Source: Antarctobacter albus
GTDB taxonomy: Bacteria > Pseudomonadota > Alphaproteobacteria > Rhodobacterales > Rhodobacteraceae
Length of the DNA: 64,000 nucleotides
Direction of reading: 5' to 3'
Assembly (NCBI RefSeq): GCF_900101505.1
Contig: NZ_FMZI01000008.1
Coordinates: forward strand, 220,647 to 284,646
The notes beneath the pieces are model-generated. The model did not search any database. It was not told where the DNA came from and saw only the letters and a list, made by a program, of their open reading frames with translations. This document shows, one piece after another, positions 48,174 through 55,995 of the stretch (its first letter is position 1; every line of letters starts with the position of its first letter). The position numbers and the translations under genes are program-made.

Positions 48174-48682
48174 ATGACGTTTTTTTATGCCGAGGCGCAG
48201 CACGGCGGCTTCTACCAGGCCAAGACGCCGGGTCTGAACGAGGCCGCGGGCTGGACGTCACGCTGCGCATGGGCGGGCCGCAGGTGTACGGCATGCAGCC
48301 TTTGCTGGCGGGTGAAGCCGATGTGTATACCGGCTACGACTTCCAGGTGCTGAGCGGAGTCGAAAAGGGGCTGCCGGTGCGTGCCGTGGCAGCGACCTTC
48401 CAGCATGACGTGAACGGTATCCTGACCCATGAGGATGTCGCCGGGGCTGGACGATTGGTCTTCGTGCCCCATTCGATCTACGAGGCGGTGTTCCCGTCGA
48501 CCCACGTCGCGGTGATGGCGGCACGGCCCGGGCGGATCTCGCGCATCATCGATATCGACCATGCCGGACGCCGGGACGAAACCTTCCGTGGCAGCCCTCG
48601 TTTCGCAGCGCTGTGCAGCGAGTTGTCCGAGGCGCTGCGCGACGCATCTGGGCAATCTGGCGAGATGGGAGAACCACGATGA
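48174..48682 (+). pseudogene. Fused scraps of a NitT/TauT-type binding protein and an ABC ATPase
   Basis: First part: MTFFYAEAQHGGFYQAKTPG, a frameshift near 48250 (GL expected, one C missing), then MGGPQVYGMQPLLAGEADVY and LPVRAVAATFQHDVNGILT, an NMT1/THI5-like periplasmic binding protein without signal peptide. At about 48442-48452 the sequence changes to RLVFVPHSIYEAVFPSTHV followed by ARPGRISRIID, the C-terminal end of an SsuB/TauB-type ATPase (H-loop HSIYEAV). The join is in frame, so a deletion removed the end of one gene and most of the next. Not functional as a transporter. Confidence 0.85.
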
Positions 48683-49119
48683 AACGATCTTTTGCAAACG
48701 CGGCTGCCTCGATCGAGGTCTTTGGCCCGATCCTTGTCGGCCTGGCCGTGCTGATCCTTTGGGAGGTGCTGTGCAGTGCGTTCGACGTGCCGGTCTACCT
48801 GTTCCCCAAGCCCAGCGATGTCTGGCACAGCATCCTGGCCAACGGCGCCGACCTTCTGGGGGCGATGTGGGTCACGCTGTCGATCACGCTGCGGGCTGTC
48901 GTGCTGGCCGTGGTGACGGGCACGCTGATCGCCGTCGTGTTCAACCAGAGCCGGCTGTTCGAGGCCTGCCTGTTTCCCTACGCGAACATTCCGGGGCCGG
49001 GTGCACCTGTCGGGGCGAGCCGGACCGCGGGTCGATTCGATGCGTGGCCCCTTCGGAGACGTCCTTTGAACGGTTTGCCTGAGATGGGAGGAGCATTTCA
49101 AAATAATGTTTTTAAATAG
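48679..49119 (+). pseudogene. NitT/TauT-type ABC permease, truncated
   Basis: Starts MKRSFANAAASIEVFGPILVG with AGATGGGAG upstream, then VYLFPKPSDVWHSILANGAD and TLSITLRAVVLAVVTGTLIA, the N-terminal third of a permease. Homology stops after FEACLFPYA (about 48985), and the last 45 codons are unrelated. The helices carrying the ATPase-coupling loop are gone. Third piece of the same dead operon. Confidence 0.82.
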
Positions 49120-49129
49120 AAAAAATCTT

Positions 49130-49141
49130 ATTGTTGACAAT
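49130..49141. promoter_or_regulatory. Palindrome at the gntR promoter (candidate GntR operator)
   Basis: ATTGTTGACAAT: half-sites ATTGT and ACAAT around TG. It contains a TTGACA -35-like box (49134-49139). FadR-type GntR proteins bind GT...AC palindromes, so this fits autoregulation. The identical 12-mer (other strand) is found upstream of the importer operon at 62863-62874. Confidence 0.65.
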
Positions 49142-49187
49142 GAATGGTGGTCCGGTCTAGCGTTCTTGCACCAATGACGAGGTTGCC

Positions 49188-49904
49188 GTGACAAAGCCCC
49201 AATTCCGCAGAAAGGCGGCTGCAAAAGCCGAACTGAAAAGCGGCCAGGACGCAGAAGAGCGCGTGTTCTCCCTTGTGGTCGAGGCGGTGCAGGACCAGAG
49301 ACTCAAGGCGGGTGACAGGCTGGTCGAACGCGAACTCGCAGAGGCGGCCGGTGCCAACCGGCAGGCGATCCGCAACGGGCTGCTGCGACTGGTAAATGCC
49401 GGGCTGGTCGAGACCAGCCGCAACAAGGGGGCCCGCATCGTCCGGCTCAGCGCGGCAGAGGCCGAACAGGTTTTCGAAGCCCGCCTGGTGGTCGAAACCG
49501 GGCTGCTGCAACGACTGGCCCGGACCTATACCGACGAGGCAGGTGTTCGGTTGCAGGAGATCCTGCGCGCCGAAGGGGCCGCCTATGACGAGGGCAATGT
49601 CGTCGAGGCGCGGCATCATTCGCGGCTGTTCCACATGGAGATGGGGCGCCTGGCCGGAAACAGGCACCTGTCGCGGTTGCTGAACGACCTGATCAATTGC
49701 CAGCCGTTGCTGATGTCGCATCGACGCGGACGGCCCTCGGAGTTTTCGGGTCACAACCTGCATATCAAGACGCTGGCCGCCTTGGCCCGTGGCGACAGCG
49801 AAGGGGCGGTTCACTACAACAACCAGCTTCTGAGTGCGGTCAAATCGGAAATGCTGCTCGATATCAAGGCGAGCGAAGATGACGACGGGCCACCCTCGGC
49901 CTGA
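49188..49904 (+). CDS. GntR-family regulator, FadR (FCD) subfamily
   Basis: 238 residues from a GTG (no in-frame ATG nearby). Winged helix: RVFSLVVEAVQDQRLKAGDRL and RELAEAAGANRQAIRNGLLR, then the all-helical FCD ligand domain with AEQVFEARLVVETGLLQRLA and later histidines (ARHHSRLFHMEMGRL, GHNLHIKTL) that usually bind a metal and a carboxylate ligand. First gene of the intact catabolic island, probably sensing the acid substrate or an intermediate. Confidence 0.93.
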   Translation: MTKPQFRRKAAAKAELKSGQDAEERVFSLVVEAVQDQRLKAGDRLVERELAEAAGANRQAIRNGLLRLVNAGLVETSRNKGARIVRLSAAEAEQVFEARLVVETGLLQRLARTYTDEAGVRLQEILRAEGAAYDEGNVVEARHHSRLFHMEMGRLAGNRHLSRLLNDLINCQPLLMSHRRGRPSEFSGHNLHIKTLAALARGDSEGAVHYNNQLLSAVKSEMLLDIKASEDDDGPPSA

Positions 49905-49998
49905 CACCAAATACCCGGCGAAGCCCCTCACCAGGATTAGCGGCCACCCATGAAACGCCAGCGGCACGTTCCGTCCGCTGCGATCTGAAGGAGGCCAG

Positions 49999-50862
49999 AT
50001 GCGACGCTTTGCCTATCATGAACCCAAGACCCTTGAAGAGGCCTCGCGCCTCTTGGTCGACCTGGGCGAAAATGCCCACGTGCTGGCCGGTGGAACCGAC
50101 CTTTTCGTCGAGATCCGCGAAAGGCTGCGAGATGTTTCCGATGTGGTGAACATCAAGAATATCCCCGGCATGACCGATATCACCTGGGATCCGGCTGTGG
50201 GGCTGACCTTCGGCGCGCTGGTCACGGCGCGTCAGCTTGAAACCCTGCCGGGTGTTCAGCGCACCTATCCGAATTTCGCCGAGGCGCTGCGCCTGCTGGC
50301 CTCGATTCAGGTGCGCAACCGGGCGACCGTGGTCGGCAATCTCTGCCGCGCGTCGCCCTCGGCCGATACCATCCCGCCGCTGATCGCCGATGGCGCGATC
50401 ATCCATATCTACACGCCAAAGGGGATGCGCCGGATGCCGCTGGCCGAGTTCTTTACCGGACCCGGGCGCACCCGGCTGGAACGCGGCGATATCGCCACCG
50501 GTATCGTGATTCCGGCCCCGGCTCCCGACAGCGGACGCATCTATCTCAAGCATGGCCGCCGCAAGGCGATGGAACTGGCCACGGTGGGCGTGGCGGTCAG
50601 CCTGGACCGCGATGGCGACACCTGCACCAATGCCCGGATCGCGCTTGGCGCGGTGGGGCCGACGGTCCTGCGTGCATCGGCGGCCGAGGCGCTGCTGAAA
50701 GGCCGGAAGATAACGGATGAGCTCATCGCGCAGGTGGGCGCGCAGGCGATGGCCGAATGCACCCCCATCAGCAACGTGCGCGCCAGCGCCGAGTACCGGC
50801 GCAGCATGGTGGGTGTCCTGACGCGCCGTGCCGTGAAGACTGCAATGGAGGCGACCCAATGA
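49999..50862 (+). CDS. Molybdenum hydroxylase FAD-binding subunit (CoxM-like)
   Basis: 287 residues: RRFAYHEPKTLEEASRLL, LAGGTDLFVEIRERL (FAD loop), ASIQVRNRATVVGNLCRASP and the C-terminal EYRRSMVGVLTRRAV. Medium subunit of a three-part xanthine dehydrogenase-family enzyme that passes electrons from the Fe-S subunit to the acceptor. GAAGGAGG precedes the ATG. It is coupled to the Fe-S subunit gene by ATGA. Confidence 0.95.
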   Translation: MRRFAYHEPKTLEEASRLLVDLGENAHVLAGGTDLFVEIRERLRDVSDVVNIKNIPGMTDITWDPAVGLTFGALVTARQLETLPGVQRTYPNFAEALRLLASIQVRNRATVVGNLCRASPSADTIPPLIADGAIIHIYTPKGMRRMPLAEFFTGPGRTRLERGDIATGIVIPAPAPDSGRIYLKHGRRKAMELATVGVAVSLDRDGDTCTNARIALGAVGPTVLRASAAEALLKGRKITDELIAQVGAQAMAECTPISNVRASAEYRRSMVGVLTRRAVKTAMEATQ

Positions 50863-51356
50863 AACAGATCGTGGAACTGACCATCAACGGGGATCCCCAA
50901 AGCCTGGCCGTGGAAGGGCACCGTTCGCTGCTGGACACGCTGCGCGAAGAGGCGGGACTGACCGGAACGAAAAAGGGCTGCGACGTGGGCGATTGCGGCG
51001 CCTGTACGGTGATCGTCGATGGTCAGCCGGTCAATGCCTGCCTGATGCTGGCGGTCGAGGCGCAGGGCCGCAATGTCGAGACCGTCGAGGGGATGCAGCA
51101 GAGCATCGACATCCTGCATCCGCTTCAGGATGCCTTCATGCGCCACGGCGCATCGCAATGCGGGTTCTGCACGCCGGGCATCCTGATGATGGCGCGCAAG
51201 CTGATCGAGGAAAACCCCGATCCCAGCGATGACGAGATCCGCTTTGGTCTCAGCGGCAATATCTGCCGCTGCACCGGCTACACCAAGATTTTCGACGCGG
51301 TCCGCAGCGCGGCCGCCGAGATCCGCGCGGTGCGCGCGCAGGAGGAAACGGTATGA
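50859..51356 (+). CDS. Molybdenum hydroxylase [2Fe-2S] subunit (CoxS-like)
   Basis: 165 residues with two [2Fe-2S] clusters: [11 protein letters not shown] plus NACLML, and CGFCTPG plus ICRCTGY. Small subunit linking the Mo site to FAD. Overlaps both neighbours (ATGA at each end), so the three subunits are made in step. Confidence 0.96.
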   Translation: MKQIVELTINGDPQSLAVEGHRSLLDTLREEAGLTGTKKGCDVGDCGACTVIVDGQPVNACLMLAVEAQGRNVETVEGMQQSIDILHPLQDAFMRHGASQCGFCTPGILMMARKLIEENPDPSDDEIRFGLSGNICRCTGYTKIFDAVRSAAAEIRAVRAQEETV

Positions 51357-53665
51357 ACAAACCCGCGAACAACCTGAGAAATGCATTCAGCACGATCGGC
51401 AAGAGCGTCAAGCGCGAGGACGTGATCGAAAAGGTCACGGGCGAAGGGGTCTATGTCGCCGACCTGAAGCCGGTCGGGATGCTTTATGGCAAGATCAAGC
51501 GGTCGGAGGTGGCTCACGCCAGGATCAAGCGGATCGACGTGAGCAAGGCCCTCGCCTACCCGGGCGTGAAGGCGGTTCTGACCCATGAGGACGTGCCGCG
51601 TGTGCTGCACTACGGCTCACCGCACCCGCGTTCCGTCTCTTGCACCAAGGATCAGTATATCCTGGACGACAAGGTTCGGTACTGGGGCGAGGGCGTGGCC
51701 GCGGTGGCCGCGATCAGCGAAGAGATCGCCGACGAGGCGCTGGACCTGATCGAGGTCGAATACGAGGAACTGCCTGCCGTTTTCACCCCCGAAGAGGCGA
51801 TGAAACCGGGCGCGCCGCAGATCCACGAGGTGGGGCCGGGCGGCAACCTTGTGCTGGACCCGGTGCGCGTGGAACGCGGCGATGTCGACAAGGGGTTCGC
51901 CGAGGCGGATTTTGTGCTTGAGGGCGAATTCTCCGGTGGTCGGCCTATGCCCGGCTACATGGAGCCCAATGTTTGCCTGGCCGATTGGGACGGGTCCGGC
52001 AAGCTGACTTTCTGGACCTCGACCCAAAGCTCTTTCATGGTCCGAGGCATCCTGGCCGAGGTTCTGGGGCTGCCCAGAACCAAAGTGAGGGTGCTGGTTG
52101 ATCACATGGGGGGCGGCTTTGGCGCCAAGCAGGATTGCTTCCAGCATGAGTTCCTCTGCGCCTTGCTGGCGCGGGAGACGCGCAAGCCGGTGCGGATGGA
52201 ATTCACGCGGTGTGAGACCTTCCTTGCCGGACGGTCGCGCCACCCGTTCAAGCTGTGGCTGAAACAGGGGTTCCGCAAGGACGGCACGATCACCGCGCGC
52301 GACATGCGGATCGTGTTCGACTCCGGGGCCTATGGGTCTCACAGCCCGGGGGTCACGACGGTGGGCACCAATTCGGCCACTTCGCTCTACCGCTGCGAAA
52401 ACGTGCGGCTGGATGGGCGCGCGGTCTATACCAACACCCCGATTGCGGGCGCATTTCGCGGTTATGGCGTGGTGCAGACCTACTACGCCCTCGACATCCA
52501 GATGGACGAGGCGGCAGAGCGGCTGGGGATGGACCCGGCGGACCTGAAACTGAAAAACGCTGTGCGTGAGGGCGATATAGCGCCTTCTGGCCACGCGATC
52601 GTCGGGCATGGGTTGGAGGCCTGCATCGAGCATGGCACGCGGGTCTTTGACTGGAAGGGGTTGCGGCAGGGCGCGCGCTGCCCCGACCCGGCGGCGTCGC
52701 ATGTCCGCAAGGGCTGGGGTCTGGGCTGTGAAATGCACGGCTCCTCTGCCTATCCCGGCATCAAGGAACAGGGCAACGCCCTCATCAAGGTGAACGAAGA
52801 CGGCTCGGTGACGTTGATGACCGGCGCGGCGGGCCTGGGCACGGGCGCCCATACCGCGCTTGCGCAGATCGCGGCGGAAGAGCTGAACATGCCCTTTGAA
52901 AGCGTCTCGGTCGTGCATGGCGATACCGACGCCGTGCCCTGGGACATCGGTGCCTTTGCCAGCCACACCACTTACCTGGTGGGCAGCGCCACTCGGATGG
53001 CCGCCGCCGAGGCGCGCGCCGGTATCCTGAGACGTGCCGCTGAAAAGCTTCAGACCACGGCCGATGCGCTGGACATGGTCGACGGCCGGATCTTCCTGCG
53101 TGCCAGTCCTGACAGCGGCCTCACCGTGGCCGAGGCTATGGGGCCGACCCCAGGGATCCCGTCTGCCAATATCCTGGGGCGGGGGACGTATGAACCGACC
53201 AAGTCCTATTCCTTTGCAGCGCATTTCGTCGAGGTGACGGTGGACACGGAAACCGGCCTGGTGACGGTGGACCGGGTGGTTCCGGTGCATGACGTGGGCA
53301 AGGTGATCCACCCGATCGCCGCCGCCGGCCAGATCGAGGGCGGCATCCAGCAGGGCATCGGCCATACCCTGACCGAGGATTACATCATCGACACGGAAAC
53401 CGGCCGGTCGCTGAACGCAGGGCTGGTGGATTACAAGATGCCGCTGTCGATGGACATGCCCGACATCGACACCGTGATTCTGGAGGCGGCCCCCGATCCC
53501 GGCGGCCCCTGGGGCGCCAAGGGGGTCGGCGAAGACCCGATCATCGCCATCGGTCCGGCCATCGCCAACGCGATTCACGACGCGATCGGGGTGCGGTTCC
53601 ATCACTACCCGATCACCCCCGAAGACATTCTGAATGCCCTCAACGAGAAGGAGCGCCAATCATGA
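51353..53665 (+). CDS. Molybdenum hydroxylase large subunit (CoxL/XdhB-like), substrate unknown
   Basis: 770 residues; carries Mo-MPT (or MCD) and hydroxylates an activated C-H next to a heteroatom or an aromatic carbon with water as oxygen source. Markers: DHMGGGFGAKQDCFQ, NTPIAGAFRGYGVVQ (cofactor loop), GAAGLGTGAHT and PWGAKGVGED with the catalytic Glu727. The active-site loop AFRGYG is not the AYxCSFR of form I CO dehydrogenase, so CO is not the substrate. General resemblance to 4-hydroxybenzoyl-CoA reductase and nicotinate-dehydrogenase-like enzymes. The neighbours suggest a (hetero)aromatic carboxylate. Confidence 0.92.
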   Translation: MNKPANNLRNAFSTIGKSVKREDVIEKVTGEGVYVADLKPVGMLYGKIKRSEVAHARIKRIDVSKALAYPGVKAVLTHEDVPRVLHYGSPHPRSVSCTKDQYILDDKVRYWGEGVAAVAAISEEIADEALDLIEVEYEELPAVFTPEEAMKPGAPQIHEVGPGGNLVLDPVRVERGDVDKGFAEADFVLEGEFSGGRPMPGYMEPNVCLADWDGSGKLTFWTSTQSSFMVRGILAEVLGLPRTKVRVLVDHMGGGFGAKQDCFQHEFLCALLARETRKPVRMEFTRCETFLAGRSRHPFKLWLKQGFRKDGTITARDMRIVFDSGAYGSHSPGVTTVGTNSATSLYRCENVRLDGRAVYTNTPIAGAFRGYGVVQTYYALDIQMDEAAERLGMDPADLKLKNAVREGDIAPSGHAIVGHGLEACIEHGTRVFDWKGLRQGARCPDPAASHVRKGWGLGCEMHGSSAYPGIKEQGNALIKVNEDGSVTLMTGAAGLGTGAHTALAQIAAEELNMPFESVSVVHGDTDAVPWDIGAFASHTTYLVGSATRMAAAEARAGILRRAAEKLQTTADALDMVDGRIFLRASPDSGLTVAEAMGPTPGIPSANILGRGTYEPTKSYSFAAHFVEVTVDTETGLVTVDRVVPVHDVGKVIHPIAAAGQIEGGIQQGIGHTLTEDYIIDTETGRSLNAGLVDYKMPLSMDMPDIDTVILEAAPDPGGPWGAKGVGEDPIIAIGPAIANAIHDAIGVRFHHYPITPEDILNALNEKERQS

Positions 53666-54708
53666 TGAACGTTCACGAAATCCCCAAGGACAAGCTGCCG
53701 ATCACCATTCTCACCGGCTTTCTGGGATCGGGCAAGACGACGCTGCTCAACTACATCCTGACCGAGAAACACGGCTATCGCATCGCCGTGATCGAGAACG
53801 AATTCGGCGAGGTCGATGTAGACAGTGACCTGGTGCTGGCCTCGGACGAAGAGATCTACCAGATGCAGAACGGCTGCATCTGCTGCTTCGTCGACGTGCG
53901 AAACGACCTGATCGACGTGATGAAAAAGCTGCTGGCCCAGAAGGACAAGTTCGATCACATCATCGTCGAAACCTCTGGCCTGGCCGACCCGACGCCGGTG
54001 GCGACCGCCTTTTTCGCCGATCGCAGCGTCGCGGACGAGGTCAACCTGGATGCCATCGTGACGCTGGTGGATGCCAAGCACATCGACCAGCACCTGTACG
54101 ATCCGGTGCTGGACGGGCGCGACAACCAGGCGGTGGATCAGATCGTGGCGGCGGACCGGATCATCGTGAACAAGGTGGACCTGGCCAACGAGACTGGACT
54201 GGCCAAGCTGGAAGGCGATCTGCGCGGTCTGAACCAGACAGCCGAGATCCTGCGTTCGGAGTTCGGGGTGGTGGACCTGGACAATATCCTGAACGTCAAT
54301 GGTTTTCAGCCGTCCTATGTCAAGGAACGGGCGGAGATCCTGCAGATCGACATGACGGCCGAGAGTGACCATGAACACCACCATCACCATCATCACGGCC
54401 ACCTCCACGATGAAACGGTGTCCTCTATCAGCCTGACCTTTGAACAACCATTTGTCCTGGACAAGCTGCACGCGGTGCTGACCGCCTACCTCGATGAAAA
54501 AGGGCCGGCTATCTTTCGCACCAAGGGTATCCTGTCGATGGCTGGCGACGACCGTTTCTATGTCTTGCAGGCGGTGCACCAGCTCTTTGACCTGCGCCCG
54601 GATCACCCCTGGCAGGACGACCAGCGCCGCTCCAAGATCGTGTTCATCGGGCGCGATCTGGACCGTGACGAGATCGAACGAAAACTCTCTTCCTGCCTGG
54701 TAGACTAA
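53662..54708 (+). CDS. CobW/G3E-family GTPase, putative metallochaperone
   Basis: 348 residues. GTPase motifs: Walker A GFLGSGKTT (19-27), the metal motif CICC (Cys72, 74, 75), VETSGLADPTP and NKVD. A His-rich loop (residues 237-249, ten His) comes before the C-terminal CobW domain (ISLTFEQPFVLDKL). G3E proteins deliver metals (Zn, Co, Ni, Fe) to client enzymes. It overlaps the large-subunit stop by ATGA; likely clients are the metal-dependent amidohydrolases encoded downstream, less likely the Mo enzyme. Ends at a strong terminator. Confidence 0.93.
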   Translation: MMNVHEIPKDKLPITILTGFLGSGKTTLLNYILTEKHGYRIAVIENEFGEVDVDSDLVLASDEEIYQMQNGCICCFVDVRNDLIDVMKKLLAQKDKFDHIIVETSGLADPTPVATAFFADRSVADEVNLDAIVTLVDAKHIDQHLYDPVLDGRDNQAVDQIVAADRIIVNKVDLANETGLAKLEGDLRGLNQTAEILRSEFGVVDLDNILNVNGFQPSYVKERAEILQIDMTAESDHEHHHHHHHGHLHDETVSSISLTFEQPFVLDKLHAVLTAYLDEKGPAIFRTKGILSMAGDDRFYVLQAVHQLFDLRPDHPWQDDQRRSKIVFIGRDLDRDEIERKLSSCLVD

Positions 54709-54736
54709 CCCCTCCTCCTCTTGGTCCCGGGTAGGG

Positions 54737-54771
54737 AAGCGGCCCGCGCGATCCGCGCGCGGGCCGCTTTG
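54737..54771 (+). terminator. Terminator after the CobW gene
   Basis: 14-bp perfect stem AAGCGGCCCGCGCG / CGCGCGGGCCGCTT, 5-base loop, followed by TGGTGTTTC. Separates the Mo-hydroxylase operon from the amidohydrolase operon. Confidence 0.82.
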
Positions 54772-54819
54772 GTGTTTCATTATGTATAATAAAAACAATT
54801 ACTTATATAACTTTTCCTG

Positions 54820-54880
54820 TTGACCTTGGATGGTCGCGGGCGTAGTCTGGGACAAGAGTAGAAGCGCAGCCAATTGCTCA
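54820..54880 (+). promoter_or_regulatory. Promoter of the amidohydrolase operon with a shared signature
   Basis: TTGACC, 17-base spacer, TAGTCT (54843-54848) look like -35 and -10 boxes. Then AGAGTAGAAGCG (54855-54866) and AATTGCTCA (54872-54880). The same three blocks TAGTCT, AGAGTAGAAGCG and AATTGCTCA appear in order upstream of the importer operon on the minus strand. The leader to the first ATG is about 155 bases. An AT-rich tract precedes the promoter. Confidence 0.65.
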
Positions 54881-55034
54881 CCAACCCATTGAGAGGTGAG
54901 GCTGCGATGTCGAAACTCCCCACTTTCCCGATCCGGATTGGCCCCAAGGGGACCATCCCCCGCACAGCGTCCTTCGGGCCGTTCGCGGGCGGGACCGGCA
55001 TTGCATCCAGGCACCTCGTTCCAGGAGGTTCCTC

Positions 55035-55964
55035 ATGATTATCGACCTGAGTTGCTATCCGACGGATCTCGTCGATCTGGCCTGGCGCCACGACGGCGAG
55101 CCCTTCACCGGAGAGCGGCTGCTGAAGATGATGGACGGCCCGTTCTATGTGAACGGCAAACCCCGTCGCGTCGACAAGGCATTCATCCAGCCGCCACAGG
55201 GCAACACGATCTACACCCACGGCATCCACGAAAAGGAAGGCAAGGCCGCGATCCGGGAATACATGGGCTATACCGAAAAGATGGTCTGTGAACACCCGGA
55301 CCGTTTCATCGGCTGCTTCGTGTACAACCCGCGCTACGGCACCCAGAACGGCGCCGAGGAAATCGAACGCTACGTCAAGGAGTTCGATTTCAAGATGGTG
55401 CAGCTGCAGGCCAACATGCATGCCTATCGCCCTGACCGGGCGCTGGACTGGCTGCGCCCGGCGATGCGCGTCTGCGCGGACCTGGGGATCATGGTCAAAC
55501 TGCACACCGGCGACGGCCCCTATTCGATCCCGACGGAATTCATCCCGATCATCCGGGAATTCCCGGAGGTGAACTTTATCCTGGCGCATTTCGGTGTGCA
55601 GACTGGCGGTGTCTACACCTTCGAGCCGTTCCAGATGGCGATGGACGAACCCAATGTCTACGCCGAAAGCGGCTGGTGCCTGCAGTCGCGGATCGTCGAA
55701 TTCGCCAAGGAACTGCCCAAGCACAAGATCCTGTTCGGCACCGACACGCCGCCCAACGAACCGGGCATGTGGATCAACCTACTGGAGGTGCTGTGCCACG
55801 AGCCGCCGCAGGGCCTGAACCTCGATGAGGACACGCTCGAGGATTACCTGGGCAACAACACCGCACGGATGATCGGGCTGGAGCCGACCGCGCCGCCGAA
55901 AACCGTGGCCGAGGCAGAGGCCTATCTGCGGGACAACGGCGTCGTGCTGGAACCGGCAGAATAA
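55035..55964 (+). CDS. Amidohydrolase-2 family protein lacking the HxH metal motif
   Basis: 309-residue TIM-barrel protein of the ACMSD-like amidohydrolase family (metal-dependent decarboxylases and hydrolases). Clearly paralogous to the next gene along the whole length. His157 (HTGDGP), His185 (HFG) and Asp237 (GTDTPP) are kept, but the N-terminal metal pair is lost: MIIDLSCYPT where its partner has MIIDTHLHPT. So it may bind metal differently, or act as a non-catalytic partner subunit. AGGAGG is 6 bases before the ATG. Confidence 0.9.
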   Translation: MIIDLSCYPTDLVDLAWRHDGEPFTGERLLKMMDGPFYVNGKPRRVDKAFIQPPQGNTIYTHGIHEKEGKAAIREYMGYTEKMVCEHPDRFIGCFVYNPRYGTQNGAEEIERYVKEFDFKMVQLQANMHAYRPDRALDWLRPAMRVCADLGIMVKLHTGDGPYSIPTEFIPIIREFPEVNFILAHFGVQTGGVYTFEPFQMAMDEPNVYAESGWCLQSRIVEFAKELPKHKILFGTDTPPNEPGMWINLLEVLCHEPPQGLNLDEDTLEDYLGNNTARMIGLEPTAPPKTVAEAEAYLRDNGVVLEPAE

Positions 55965-55995
55965 GCCGCCCAAAGACTTTCCGAAGGAGACCAAG

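Noticed and set aside
48269..48682. 137-codon open frame as a real small protein
   Set aside because: It is a deletion joint between a binding protein fragment and the C-terminal end of an ABC ATPase, without signal peptide or nucleotide-binding site.
51617..53659. 680-codon minus-strand open frame opposite the Mo-hydroxylase large subunit
   Set aside because: Antisense shadow; no ribosome site or domain.
51353..53665. Aerobic CO dehydrogenase (CoxL)
   Set aside because: The active-site loop reads AFRGYG instead of the AYxCSFR of form I enzymes, and the maturation genes coxDEFG are absent; only family-level similarity remains.
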